From Candidatus Polarisedimenticolia bacterium (GTDB taxonomy: Bacteria > Acidobacteriota > Polarisedimenticolia > Gp22-AA2 > AA152): a DNA stretch of 48,104 bases. Both the position numbers and the translations under genes were made by a program. Positions within the stretch are counted from its first letter, which is position 1; each line of letters starts with the position of its first letter. Positions 16,006 through 24,422 of this stretch are shown piece by piece. The notes under the pieces were generated by a model. It ran no database searches, had not been told where the DNA came from, and saw only the letters and a program-made list of their open reading frames with translations. The stretch lies in contig DASYRE010000021.1 of the NCBI GenBank assembly GCA_036004685.1, positions 1 through 48,104 of the forward strand, in the 5' to 3' direction.

Positions 16006-18801
16006 TCACTGGGTCACGACGGAAAGGTCTTTGGCGATGACCTGGAAGGTGCAGCTTCCGCCGGTGCTGGTGCTGTCGTGGAAGCGGAACCGGATGGTGA
16101 TCGTCTCGCCGGAGTTGCCGCTCGAGCTCACCAGCGAGTTGGTGAAATCGAGCTTCACCTCCAGCGGGCTGGTGCTGTCGTTGGCCTTGTCCAAGAACTG
16201 CGGGAACGAGAAGTTGGCCGAAGCGGGCGACGTGGCCGCCGGCGACCAGGTCTTGGTGGCCGGAGAGATGATCGACGGGTAGAAGAAAGCGTTGAGGGCC
16301 GGATTGAACCCCAGGGTGTTCGTCCAGGTCACGTCGATCCCGTCGATGAACAGATCCTTGGCGGCGTTGTTGATGATCTGCCAAGTGAGATCGCTCTTCT
16401 TGTCGCCGCCCGCCGTTCCCGTCGTCGGGCTGAGGTTGGGGTTCGCCGGCGAGATCTGGCAGGCCAGAACCGAGTCGACGATCAGCGTCTGGGTCCGGAA
16501 GTTGACGCAGCCGTTGCTGTTCTCCACCTCGATGTAGAGGGTGTAGGTCCCCGGAGGAGCCGTCGAGGCGTTCCAGCTCGGGAAGACGAAGGGATACGAA
16601 GTGGCCGTCTGGTCGTAGACGTCGGAGCCGCCGGTGATGCTGGGGATCCGGATCCGGGCGCGCACGTAGGTGTCGCCTCCGCCGCTCACCGAGAGGTTTA
16701 ACGGCACCGATCCCGCCACGTGGGTCGCGTTGGGGGGAGAGAGCGACGGCGTTCCGTTGAACGTGCAGGTCGTCTCTTGGGGTGACGAGAAATATGAGAA
16801 GTTGGGGCAGGCGTCCGACGCCCGCACCATATAGTAATAGGTGTTGTTCTGGATGCGCAGGTAGTCCTTGTCGGACGTCGTGAGGTTGTGGACCAGCGTC
16901 ACGGTCGGGGACTGGACAGGGCTGCCGGGCACGGGCGAGAAGGCGCCCGAGCTCGGCGGCATCCCGACGGTGCCGGCGGCGTAGACCACCTCGTAGCTGG
17001 TCACGGAGACGGTCCTGCTCTGGACGTCCACCATGACGGGGGCCCAGGTGATGGTCACCGTATTCTGGCTCGTCCGCCCGACGTTGATCCCGCTCGGGGA
17101 CATCGGCGGGATGGTGGTGTCGGAGGAGCCGGCGATCGCCGGCGAGTAGGCGCCGATGTTGCCGCACAGATCGGCCGCCGCCACTTTGTAGTAGTAGGTC
17201 TGGCACTGCGAGATTCCAGTGTTGTCGGTGAACTGCAGGTTGCCCGGCGAGAGCGCCCCCTCGTTGGCGAGAGGAGTCCCGCCGGGAGTGAAGCCGCTGA
17301 CGCTGCCTCTCCAGACCCGGTATCCCGCCAGGTCGCGGATCATGGGCGCGTCGGCGTCGGTGCAGCCGGTCGGCCCGGTGGCGTTCGTGGCCACCGCATC
17401 CCAATGGACCTCGATGTCCCCGTCGTGCGCCGGATGCGTGGCGCTCCCCTTCTGCGTCGCCCACCCCGAGGCGGGAGCCGCGGGCGTCGTGGTGTCGGTG
17501 ATCGTTCCGCTGGAGGCTGACCCGGAGAACAGACCCACGTTGCCCGAGGAGTCCTTGGCCTGGACCTTGAAATACCAGGTGCTTCCCTGAGTGAAGTGCG
17601 CTGCGTCGCGCACGTAGGAATGCGTCACGAAGCTGACCACGCCGTTGTCGTAATGCGGGTACGGAGTGTTCGCGACGTACGGGGTGGCGGCGCTGGTCGC
17701 CCCGTAACCCACGTTGTAGCTGGTCACCAGCTCCGAGGCGGGGCGGCCCGTGTAGTTCACCAGCACGCCCTGGCAATGACCGCCGCACAGCGTGGGCGCC
17801 GGAGAGACCTGGCCGGGCGGGGTCGTGTCGGAGTCCTGCATGCCGCTGCGCCCCAGGTTCTCAGGCGTCACGTCGGAGGTCAGGTCGAACTTGCGGTAGT
17901 GGGCGGTGCTGCTCGTCGAGGCTTCCGCCGGATCGAGGTATTTCAGATCGGGATCGGGCGTCATCCCCACCAGGTCGACGACGATGCGGCGGATGCGGGA
18001 GCGGACCGCGATGTTTGGATCGCCGCCGCCGATGTCGTCGGAGGCGTCGGACGGCGTGTTGGGGCTGACCAGGTTGCCTTGGTCGTCGTAGTATTTGAAG
18101 GTCATCGACCTGATGTTGTCGGCGACCGGCTGCTTCACGAAGAACGAGGCCGCCGTCGGGTTGGCGCCGGAGCTGTAAGTCGTCATGTCGTTGTTCAGCG
18201 ATACGCGGTACAGCGTGTAGGGCGGGTCGTCCTCGACCAGCGCGACGTTTCCCAGCCTCACGGGCTCGGCCGTCCCGTCCCGCGGCCCGACGCTGATGTT
18301 CGCGGATTGGTAAACGATCGTGGTGCGGGTCGGATTGTCGATGTCGGCGTTGAACGTCATGGTCGATCCGCCGGTCCAGCCGGATTTCGCCAGGACGTAC
18401 GCCACGATCTCGTCGTTCCCCGTGCTGACGACGTTGTAGGCGCCCTTGATGCTCGCTTCGGGAGCCGTGCTGAGGGTCGCGTCCTCGAAGTCGAGATCGG
18501 CGCGCAGGACCACGGCCGTGTCGTACGCCGCTTCGATTTGCTCGTCATTGCGGCTCTTGCTGCCGTCGGGGTTGTAGTTGTAGCCCGCGTTCCGGAGGTC
18601 CGAGAGGACTCGATCGAAGGCCGCCCGGGTGTTCTGCTGCTGATCGGTGAAGTTCTGTCCCGCCTTGTAGGAGTTCTGGGCGGCGGTGTAGAGAATGAAC
18701 GCCACGGCCGCCGCGATGGCGAAGATTGCCGAAGCGACGAGCATCTCGACGAGCGTGAAGCCGCCCTCTCCGGTTCGTTTCCTGCGATCGCTGCGAAGCA
18801 T
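16006..18801 (-). CDS. Very large PilW-like minor prepilin with fibronectin type III-like modules
   Basis: 931 residues. The N-terminus GEGGFTLVEMLVASAIFAIA is a class III signal: cleavage after Gly, Phe+1, Glu+5, then the hydrophobic assembly helix. Residues to about 310 resemble PilW-type minor pilins. Beyond that come at least three modules with the FN3 F-strand pattern: WYFKVQAKDSSGN (about 408), YYYKVAAADLCGN (about 536) and YYYMVRASDACPN (about 656), each about 125 residues apart, then further beta-rich Pro/Thr/Ser segments to the end. Usual PilW proteins are about 200-350 residues. I infer that this is a pilus-tip or surface-exposed adhesin-like subunit; ligand unknown. It starts 45 bases after pilV. 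Confidence 0.85.
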   Translation of the reverse strand: MLRSDRRKRTGEGGFTLVEMLVASAIFAIAAAVAFILYTAAQNSYKAGQNFTDQQQNTRAAFDRVLSDLRNAGYNYNPDGSKSRNDEQIEAAYDTAVVLRADLDFEDATLSTAPEASIKGAYNVVSTGNDEIVAYVLAKSGWTGGSTMTFNADIDNPTRTTIVYQSANISVGPRDGTAEPVRLGNVALVEDDPPYTLYRVSLNNDMTTYSSGANPTAASFFVKQPVADNIRSMTFKYYDDQGNLVSPNTPSDASDDIGGGDPNIAVRSRIRRIVVDLVGMTPDPDLKYLDPAEASTSSTAHYRKFDLTSDVTPENLGRSGMQDSDTTPPGQVSPAPTLCGGHCQGVLVNYTGRPASELVTSYNVGYGATSAATPYVANTPYPHYDNGVVSFVTHSYVRDAAHFTQGSTWYFKVQAKDSSGNVGLFSGSASSGTITDTTTPAAPASGWATQKGSATHPAHDGDIEVHWDAVATNATGPTGCTDADAPMIRDLAGYRVWRGSVSGFTPGGTPLANEGALSPGNLQFTDNTGISQCQTYYYKVAAADLCGNIGAYSPAIAGSSDTTIPPMSPSGINVGRTSQNTVTITWAPVMVDVQSRTVSVTSYEVVYAAGTVGMPPSSGAFSPVPGSPVQSPTVTLVHNLTTSDKDYLRIQNNTYYYMVRASDACPNFSYFSSPQETTCTFNGTPSLSPPNATHVAGSVPLNLSVSGGGDTYVRARIRIPSITGGSDVYDQTATSYPFVFPSWNASTAPPGTYTLYIEVENSNGCVNFRTQTLIVDSVLACQISPANPNLSPTTGTAGGDKKSDLTWQIINNAAKDLFIDGIDVTWTNTLGFNPALNAFFYPSIISPATKTWSPAATSPASANFSFPQFLDKANDSTSPLEVKLDFTNSLVSSSGNSGETITIRFRFHDSTSTGGSCTFQVIAKDLSVVTQ

Positions 18802-18846
18802 CCCGAGCCTCCTTCTGGTCCGGACCCGATGCCGGACCGCGCCTTT

Positions 18847-19347
18847 CTAGTATCGAATCGCCTGGAGCGAAACGCTCTTCGACCTGCCCAGCTCGTTCCA
18901 GGAGACGGTCACCCGCACCTGCAGCGCCTGGGAGTTGCCCATGTTCAAGGGCGAGGCGCCCCCCAGCGGGGTCACGTCGATGAACGCTTTGGCCTGCGGG
19001 CCGAGCTTGCTGCCGATCTCCGCCTGCCACTGGGTGGCGTTGTTGCCGGACGTGAAGGTATTGACCGACACCGAGGTGGAGCTGTCGGTCCCTCCGAAAT
19101 AGGCGTAGGTGTCGGAATACGACTTCTGCTCGATCCGTTCCATGATCTCGTGACTGATGGCGGCGGCCGTCGTGGTGCTTTTGCCGGTCTTGACCTGCTT
19201 GCCACCCATGATGAACAGGGAGGCGATCGAGATCAGGACCGTGGCCAGCAACCCGAGCGCGAGGGTGACCTCGATCAGGCTGAATCCTCCCTCCCGCCGA
19301 GGCTCGGCGCCGCGTCCCAAGACCTCGCGTGGATCCGGCATGCGCAT
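18847..19347 (-). CDS. PilV-like minor prepilin
   Basis: 166 residues. Prepilin signal REGGFSLIEVTLALGLLATV (Gly-1, Phe+1, Glu+5) with a 25-residue hydrophobic helix, then a short globular domain ending QVRVTVSWNELGRSKSVSLQ, a PilV/PulJ-like strand pattern. Start chosen at ATG 19347 because GGGGAG lies eight bases before it; a second ATG two codons later is possible. Upstream in-frame sequence is a shadow of fimT. Processed by the prepilin peptidase encoded at 21981. It would join the minor-pilin priming complex with the fimT, pilW and pilX products. Confidence 0.87.
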   Translation of the reverse strand: MRMPDPREVLGRGAEPRREGGFSLIEVTLALGLLATVLISIASLFIMGGKQVKTGKSTTTAAAISHEIMERIEQKSYSDTYAYFGGTDSSTSVSVNTFTSGNNATQWQAEIGSKLGPQAKAFIDVTPLGGASPLNMGNSQALQVRVTVSWNELGRSKSVSLQAIRY

Positions 19348-19361
19348 CGTCGTAGCTCCCC

Positions 19362-19853
19362 TCACGGCGTCACCTCGCTCTTCGCCGTGGTGATCCGCCC
19401 CACGGTGTTGAGATCGATCGTCCACTGGTGGGCCACCTGAGCGCTGACCATGTTCTTCAGGGCGATCGTGGCCGCCCCCGTCGTCACCGTCCCGTTCGTC
19501 GTGAAGGTGATGGTCGCGGGGTTGGCGGTCACAAATTGGACGGGAGAAGGCAGAACGATCGTCCGGAGCCTTCCCTTGGAATCGGTCCACGAGTAGCTGC
19601 CCGCGGCGGTGTCGATCGTCAGGCTGGTGGCCACACGCGTCGACACGGCCACCTGCCGGGCGGCGCGCAGCGCGTCGGTCAGCTCCAGGGTCGCCGACCG
19701 GACCTTGTAAGCCCGGTACGATTCGGCGAACGCCGGACCGACGAAGGTGATCATCAAAGCTGCCAGGGCGAGAACGGTCAGCATCTCCGTGATCGAGAAA
19801 CCGCGCTCCCCTCTTGCGTCGCGCCTTACGGGATCGATTCTCTTTCGGCACAT
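19362..19853 (-). CDS. GspH/FimT-type pseudopilin
   Basis: 163 residues with prepilin signal RGERGFSITEMLTVLALAAL (Gly-1, Phe+1, Glu+5), then the GspH/FimT-type globular domain: LTDALRAARQVAVSTRVATS followed by a beta-rich end. FimT/GspH proteins act in minor-pilin complexes that prime pilus assembly, and some bind DNA. AAGGAG lies six bases before the ATG. It is the first gene after the sigma54 promoter, with a leader of about 47 nt. Confidence 0.88.
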   Translation of the reverse strand: MCRKRIDPVRRDARGERGFSITEMLTVLALAALMITFVGPAFAESYRAYKVRSATLELTDALRAARQVAVSTRVATSLTIDTAAGSYSWTDSKGRLRTIVLPSPVQFVTANPATITFTTNGTVTTGAATIALKNMVSAQVAHQWTIDLNTVGRITTAKSEVTP

Positions 19854-19910
19854 CGGCTGCTCCTTGCGTGGCGCGCTCGCGCCGGTTCCGATTCCTCGCC
19901 TTCCGAAGCC

Positions 19911-19926
19911 AGCAAGGGGGATGCCA
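19911..19926 (-). promoter_or_regulatory. Sigma54 (RpoN) promoter of the fimT-pilV-pilW-pilX operon
   Basis: Minus strand ATGGCATCCCCCTTGCT: the -24 element TGGCA and the -12 element TTGCT, with the invariant GG and GC exactly 10 bases apart as required. It is in the 255-base gap between the sensor kinase and fimT, correctly oriented, with a start near 19900. No comparable sigma70 hexamer pair stands out in the gap. The presence of a sigma54 activator gene next to the operon supports it. Confidence 0.85.
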
Positions 19927-20032
19927 TGGAGCGTCGGGGGCTTGACGCGGCTAGATCTGCTCAGGCGGAAGGGGATCGAGGTGGGCCGTCCGGGATCTTC
20001 ACGGCACGGGGTGAGGCACCGGCCCCTGAGGG

Positions 20033-20049
20033 CGTTACAAAACGTAACG
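20033..20049. promoter_or_regulatory. Inverted repeat at enhancer position, candidate activator site
   Basis: CGTTACAAAACGTAACG: perfect 6-bp arms (CGTTAC/GTAACG) around a 5-base spacer. Its centre is about 140 bases upstream of the predicted sigma54 start, within the usual range for NtrC-family upstream activating sites. It is A/T-richer than its surroundings. Assignment to the regulator at 11941 is inference. Confidence 0.55.
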
Positions 20050-20108
20050 GTTCAAGTGTTCCGCTTCCCATCGCCGGTCCGGGCGATGCGGATTTCCCAG
20101 ACGCGACG

Positions 20109-21977
20109 TTAGGCGTTCTCCGCAGCCCGCGGGAGGGGAAGGCGAATCTGAAAGCGGGTGCCCCGCCCGACCTGGCTGGCCACGTCGACCGATCCGTCGT
20201 GGCTGACGATGGTCCTCTGGACCAGGGGAAGCCCCAGCCCGCTCCCCCCGGGGCGGGTCGTGAAGAAGGGGGTGAAGATGTGGGGGAGCACTTCGGGCGG
20301 TATTCCCGGGCCGTTGTCCGACAGCTCGATGCTAAGGTGATTCTCCTCCACCCTGCCGCGGATCGACACGCGGACTCCCTGGCCGTTCGCCGCCTGGGCG
20401 GCATTGCGGATCAGATTGTGAAAAGCCTGCTTGAGGAGGGGCTCGTCCCCCGGCACGGCCGGGAAATCTCCCTCGACGAGGACCCGAATCGGGCGCGTCC
20501 CCTGGACCTGCGACATCTCCCGCGCGAGATCTTCCAAGAGCCCTCTCAGATCCACCTCCGAGAGATTCAGCGGCGCCGGCCGCGCGAACTGGAGGAAATC
20601 CTCGACCACCTTCGAGATTCCCTGGACCTCTTTCAGGATCGAGGCGGCCAGCTCCCGCTCCTCCCCTTCCGAGCGCCGGCTGATGAGCCGGGCGTACCCC
20701 TGGATCGTGGCGAGCGAGTTGCGGAACTCATGCGCGATCCCGGCGGAGAGTTCGCCGAGCTGGGCGAGGTTTTCCTTGAGGGCGACCCGATCCCTCAGGC
20801 TGCGGATTTCGGTGAGATCGGAGAGCAGGCAGACGAGACCGCGGACCTCCCCGCCGCTCCCGTGAACCGGGGACAGTCCGACGCCGAGATGGATTTCTTT
20901 TCCGTCGGGCCGGGCATGCGGAACCATCTCCCGGCTGCGTGGCTGCCCGCGCCGAATCCCTTCGAGGAGGAGCTTCCCCAGCCCCTCCTCCGCGCCGAAG
21001 AGATCCGACGCCAGGCGCCCCGCCACGTCGGCCCGGCTCATCCCCAGAATCTGCAGCGCCGCCGGATTCACCAGGCGGATCCGTCCCTCGCGGTCGAGCG
21101 TCATCATGCCGCTGTTGAGACTCTCGGCGACGCTCTCCGCCGGAAAGTCGTCTTCGCGGGCCGCGCCGCGCGTTTCCTTCAGCCGGTGCAGCTCGAGCTC
21201 CTGTCCTTTGAGCTTCTCCAGCACCGCCTGAAAGGAGGCCACCAGAAAATCAGGCTCCGTCCCGGGGTCGCCGACGGATTGACGGTCGAGCGCTTCCGCC
21301 AGCCGTGCCTGGTCGGCGGTGGCCATCAGTTTTCGGTAAGGCGCGAGAATCCAACGGGCGAAGAAAAAGATCAGGACCGCCAGCAGGCTCAATCCGGCGG
21401 CCTGGATGGCGGAGAGAATCCGCACGCTGCGCTCCACCCTGGCGAGGTTCTCGGCCCGATCCTCCACCTTGATGATCCCGCTAAGCCGCCCGGCCGCGTC
21501 CAGCAGCGGGCGATAGCCGGTCATCGTCGCGTAGGCGATGCCGGCATCGGAACGGAGCGAGGAGAGCACCGTATTGCCGGTCTCCAGGTTCCTCCGTCCC
21601 GCCGGCCCGAGCGAGTCCCAGCCGGGATCGCGCATCCGAACCCTCCCGACCAGGGAGGAGACCAGGACCCTTCCGCCCGGGTCCAGCAGCTCCAGCGAGA
21701 CGAGCCCGTGGGCCGTCGCGATCCGGGCGAACCGGCTCTGGCTGAACGGCGACCCGACGATCGCTTCGCGCTCCCGGGGGAGGCCCGATTCCCCGACCTT
21801 GAGGTCCGATTCCACCGTCTCCGCGGCCAGGCCGATCCTCTGGCGTACCTCTTCGAAGATCGCGTTGCGGCTCACGACCAGCAGGTGAAAGCTCACGTAG
21901 ATGGCGATCGCCAGGAACAGGACCAGCAGCCCCAGGAAGGTCTTGATCTTTCCTTCGTAGGAATTCAGCCGGACCAT
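20109..21977 (-). CDS. Membrane sensor histidine kinase with PAS domain (PilS/NtrB-like)
   Basis: 622 residues. Transmembrane segment 1 at about 13-35 and segment 2 at about 187-210 enclose a periplasmic sensing domain of about 150 residues. A PAS domain follows (about 282-395, LDREGRIRLVNPAALQILGM), then a HisKA domain with H416 in SAGIAHEFRN and an ATPase domain with HNLIRNAAQAA, DNGPGIP, FTPFFTT and GSGLGLPLV. The HEFRN form of the H-box is typical of kinases paired with NtrC-type regulators. The gene follows pilD after three bases and directly precedes the sigma54-controlled pilin operon. I infer it phosphorylates the regulator at 11941. PilS itself has six membrane spans, so this is an analogue rather than a strict match. 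Confidence 0.92.
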   Translation of the reverse strand: MVRLNSYEGKIKTFLGLLVLFLAIAIYVSFHLLVVSRNAIFEEVRQRIGLAAETVESDLKVGESGLPREREAIVGSPFSQSRFARIATAHGLVSLELLDPGGRVLVSSLVGRVRMRDPGWDSLGPAGRRNLETGNTVLSSLRSDAGIAYATMTGYRPLLDAAGRLSGIIKVEDRAENLARVERSVRILSAIQAAGLSLLAVLIFFFARWILAPYRKLMATADQARLAEALDRQSVGDPGTEPDFLVASFQAVLEKLKGQELELHRLKETRGAAREDDFPAESVAESLNSGMMTLDREGRIRLVNPAALQILGMSRADVAGRLASDLFGAEEGLGKLLLEGIRRGQPRSREMVPHARPDGKEIHLGVGLSPVHGSGGEVRGLVCLLSDLTEIRSLRDRVALKENLAQLGELSAGIAHEFRNSLATIQGYARLISRRSEGEERELAASILKEVQGISKVVEDFLQFARPAPLNLSEVDLRGLLEDLAREMSQVQGTRPIRVLVEGDFPAVPGDEPLLKQAFHNLIRNAAQAANGQGVRVSIRGRVEENHLSIELSDNGPGIPPEVLPHIFTPFFTTRPGGSGLGLPLVQRTIVSHDGSVDVASQVGRGTRFQIRLPLPRAAENA

Positions 21978-21980
21978 CCC

Positions 21981-22811
21981 CTAGCCCCCGTATCCCGCGA
22001 GCGCGGCATACCATCGCAACAGCGCCGGACCGGCGGTGAGCGAGAGAAACGCGCCGACCGCCAGGAACGTCCCGAACGGCAGCGCCTGCTTCATCCCGTA
22101 GCGCGATAGGGCCACCCCCGAAAGTCCCCAGACCGAGCCCAGCACCGAGCCGATGAGGATCGTCAGCAGCAACAGCTTCCACCCCAGGAAGCCGCCGACC
22201 ATCGCCAGCATCTTCACGTCGCCCATCCCCATCCCCTCGACGCGCTCTCCGGCGGGCTTGCGGAACTGCGCGAGGAGATAAGCCTCGCCGACCAGATACG
22301 GGATGGAGGCCCCCAGCAAGATTCCCAGCGCCCAGCTTCCCCAGGCCGGAGGTTCAAGGATTCCCCACGCGATTCCCTCGGTCCCTCCCAGGAGGGGGAC
22401 GGCGGCGGAAAGAATGATTCCCGGGTAGGTGATCCGATCGGGAAGGATCTGGTGCTCGGCGTCGATGAAGGCCAGCGCGATCAAGGCCCAGGTGAAGGGA
22501 AGGTAGACCGCCAGGGGGACGGAGAGGCCGAACAGCAGGAACAGCCCGCCGGAGCAGAGCCCCGAGAGCAGCTCCACGAAGGGATAGCGCTGCGAGATCG
22601 GCGTCCGGCACGACCGGCATCGCCCTCGCAGCAGAAGAAACGAAAGCATGGGGACGTTGTCCGCCGCCCGGATGCGCGCGCCGCAGGCAGGGCATGCCGA
22701 AGGGGGGAAGACGATCGACGCGCGCCGGGGGACCCGGTGGATGACGACGTTGAGGAAGCTCCCGATGATCGAGCCCAGGAGGAAGAACGCCAGCGCCAGC
22801 CAAAGCTCCAT
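21981..22811 (-). CDS. pilD: Prepilin peptidase / N-methyltransferase (type IV leader peptidase)
   Basis: Integral membrane aspartic protease that cleaves prepilin leaders after Gly and methylates the new N-terminus. 276 residues: N-terminal GSIIGSFLNVVIHRVP, a two-CxxC zinc cytoplasmic loop (C40, C43, C65, C68), catalytic D117 in IDAEHQILPD and D198 in the GxGD-type motif GMGMGDVK, with about seven or eight membrane spans. ATG 22811 overlaps the upstream stop by one base (TGATG). Its substrates probably include the four prepilins at 14087-19853. The gene is co-transcribed with the sensor kinase. Confidence 0.95.
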   Translation of the reverse strand: MELWLALAFFLLGSIIGSFLNVVIHRVPRRASIVFPPSACPACGARIRAADNVPMLSFLLLRGRCRSCRTPISQRYPFVELLSGLCSGGLFLLFGLSVPLAVYLPFTWALIALAFIDAEHQILPDRITYPGIILSAAVPLLGGTEGIAWGILEPPAWGSWALGILLGASIPYLVGEAYLLAQFRKPAGERVEGMGMGDVKMLAMVGGFLGWKLLLLTILIGSVLGSVWGLSGVALSRYGMKQALPFGTFLAVGAFLSLTAGPALLRWYAALAGYGG

Positions 22812-23656
22812 CAGCGCGCCTGGAGAAGGAGGCGCGACTCCGAAGCGACGCTTCCCGTGCGGGGATCGTAGCGATAGTCCCGACCGTCGGGATCGAGCGG
22901 TAGCTCGCTGAGGAGCCCGGCGCGCACCAGGTCGGCCAGCCTCAACGGAAGCCCCCCCCGCCGCTGCCGGTAGCTGGCGACGCCGCTCTGCAGCGATTCC
23001 AGATCCAGGTCGATGCGCAGATCGTGCACGTGCAGCCAGCTCACCTGGCGGACGTAGTCCGAATCGGCCGTCTGGTAGATCTCGGACCAGTAGCGCAGCG
23101 AGGTCGCCCGGTCGCCGAGACGGTTGAACATCTCGGCATAGAACCGCTTGGCCACCGCGGGGGCGCCCGGTATCCGGACCACCTTTTGGAAGTAATCGCG
23201 GGCCCGCTGGGGGTCGTGCAGCGTGTTGTAGCAGAGAAACCCCGCCGAGAAGGCCAGGATCCACTCCTGCGGGTTCCTGGCGATCCCGTCGTCCAGAAGG
23301 CGCAGCGCCAGATCGTGCCTCCCGGCCTCCACCGACATGATCATCGATCCCACCAGGTAGGGATCGACGTAGTGAGGATCGAGCTCCTCGATGACGTGGC
23401 GGTAGATCTGCTCCAGGTAATCGTAGCGATCGGACGCCTGGTAGTTGGAGTAGTACTGGATCGACCAGAGGTAGATCATATCGGCCATGAGATTGCTGTA
23501 GCCGAAGGTCACCGCCTTGAGGTACTTGCCGCTCGGAAGGTACAGGAGATGCTGCCCGGGCGCCTGCTCCGAGCGCAGCGCCTCGACCTTCCGGGCCGAG
23601 ACGCCCGTGAGGGCCGCGGCGAGCAGAAGGAGGAGGGTCAAGGCGAAGCGCGGCAT
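22811..23656 (-). CDS. Secreted protein with TPR-like helical repeats
   Basis: 281 residues with a clear signal peptide (MPRFALTLLLLLAAALTGVSA). Conserved-looking aromatic-rich region YLKAVTFGYSNLMADMIYLW, then helical pairs of TPR character (e.g. DPYLVGSMIMSVEAGRHDLA, the DPQRARDYFQKVV segment, and AKRFYAEMFNRLGDRATSLRYW). The C-terminal LPLRLADLVRAGLLSELPLDPDG resembles the end found in some pilus-biogenesis and general-secretion proteins. I know of similar proteins next to ABC transporters and pilus genes, but no proven function. It is flanked by the permease (1-nt gap) and pilD (1-nt overlap), so it is probably periplasmic and linked to one of these systems. Confidence 0.75.
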   Translation of the reverse strand: MPRFALTLLLLLAAALTGVSARKVEALRSEQAPGQHLLYLPSGKYLKAVTFGYSNLMADMIYLWSIQYYSNYQASDRYDYLEQIYRHVIEELDPHYVDPYLVGSMIMSVEAGRHDLALRLLDDGIARNPQEWILAFSAGFLCYNTLHDPQRARDYFQKVVRIPGAPAVAKRFYAEMFNRLGDRATSLRYWSEIYQTADSDYVRQVSWLHVHDLRIDLDLESLQSGVASYRQRRGGLPLRLADLVRAGLLSELPLDPDGRDYRYDPRTGSVASESRLLLQAR

Positions 23657-23657
23657 C

Positions 23658-24422
23658 TTAGCTGAAGTCCCTTCTCTGGAAGATCCAGCAGGCGGCGATC
23701 AGCACCGCGGCTCCGTACCCGGCGAGGTAGATCGTCGCCCACAACGGCAGTTCCGGCGGCACCGGCATCCGGTGCACGACCTCTCCCTTGATGTTGAAGA
23801 TCTCCAGGTTCGGAAGAACCAGGTACAGCCCCCGGCAGATCCATTTCCCGGCCGCGCCCGCGAGCCGATCGCGCAGCAGGTTGAGGCTCCAGGAAAGATG
23901 CCCGACGAGGTAGAGCGAGAACGCGAACAGAGTGCTGAGCATCGGCGTCGAGAACGACGAGAAGAAAATCGCGAGCGCCGTCACGAGGAGCAGCTCCAGG
24001 AAGATCATGTAGACCGCCAGCAGCAGCCGGGCGTCGCCGAATCCCTTGAGAAGGAGGATCAGGTAGAACCAGAAGGTCATCACTGCGGTGTTGACCAAGA
24101 GGGTCAGGGCCAGGCCGAAGTACTTCCCCAGGACGAACTGGTAGCGGTGGATCGGCTTGGAGACGATCGTGTAGATGGTCCGCCGATCGATTTCCTTGCT
24201 CACCAGCGACACGCCGATGATGATGGAAGTGAGGACTCCGAAGAGCGAGATCGACGCGAGGCCGAGGTCCTTGATGATTTTCTCCTCGCTGCCCACGGTC
24301 AGCAGGCTGAGAATCTGGGCGAACGCGATGAAGACCAGGGCGAAGACGAGGAGGAGGTAGAGGACGCGATCCCGAATCGCCTCGCGGAACGTGTTGGATG
24401 CGATCGCCCAAATCCGGGTCAC
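23658..24422 (-). CDS. ABC-2 type transporter permease
   Basis: 254 residues with six predicted membrane spans: about 20-40, 57-75, 104-125, 134-153, 160-180 and 228-246. The first cytoplasmic/periplasmic loop has the ABC-2 pattern ISLFGVLTSIIIGVSLVSKEIDRRTIYTIVSKPI, which is common in NosY/GldF-like permeases. GTG start overlaps the ATPase stop as GTGA. Works with the ATPase at 24419; substrate not visible from sequence. Confidence 0.9.
   Translation of the reverse strand: MTRIWAIASNTFREAIRDRVLYLLLVFALVFIAFAQILSLLTVGSEEKIIKDLGLASISLFGVLTSIIIGVSLVSKEIDRRTIYTIVSKPIHRYQFVLGKYFGLALTLLVNTAVMTFWFYLILLLKGFGDARLLLAVYMIFLELLLVTALAIFFSSFSTPMLSTLFAFSLYLVGHLSWSLNLLRDRLAGAAGKWICRGLYLVLPNLEIFNIKGEVVHRMPVPPELPLWATIYLAGYGAAVLIAACWIFQRRDFS

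Noticed and set aside
15995-17788. A 598-codon in-frame extension of the PilX-like protein (would be 1233 residues)
   Set aside because: It lies over pilW and lacks a signal; the prepilin-like start with GGGGGGAG is at 15994.
19428-22109. An 893-codon plus-strand open frame
   Set aside because: Antisense to fimT, the sigma54 promoter, the kinase and pilD; no domain or ribosome site.
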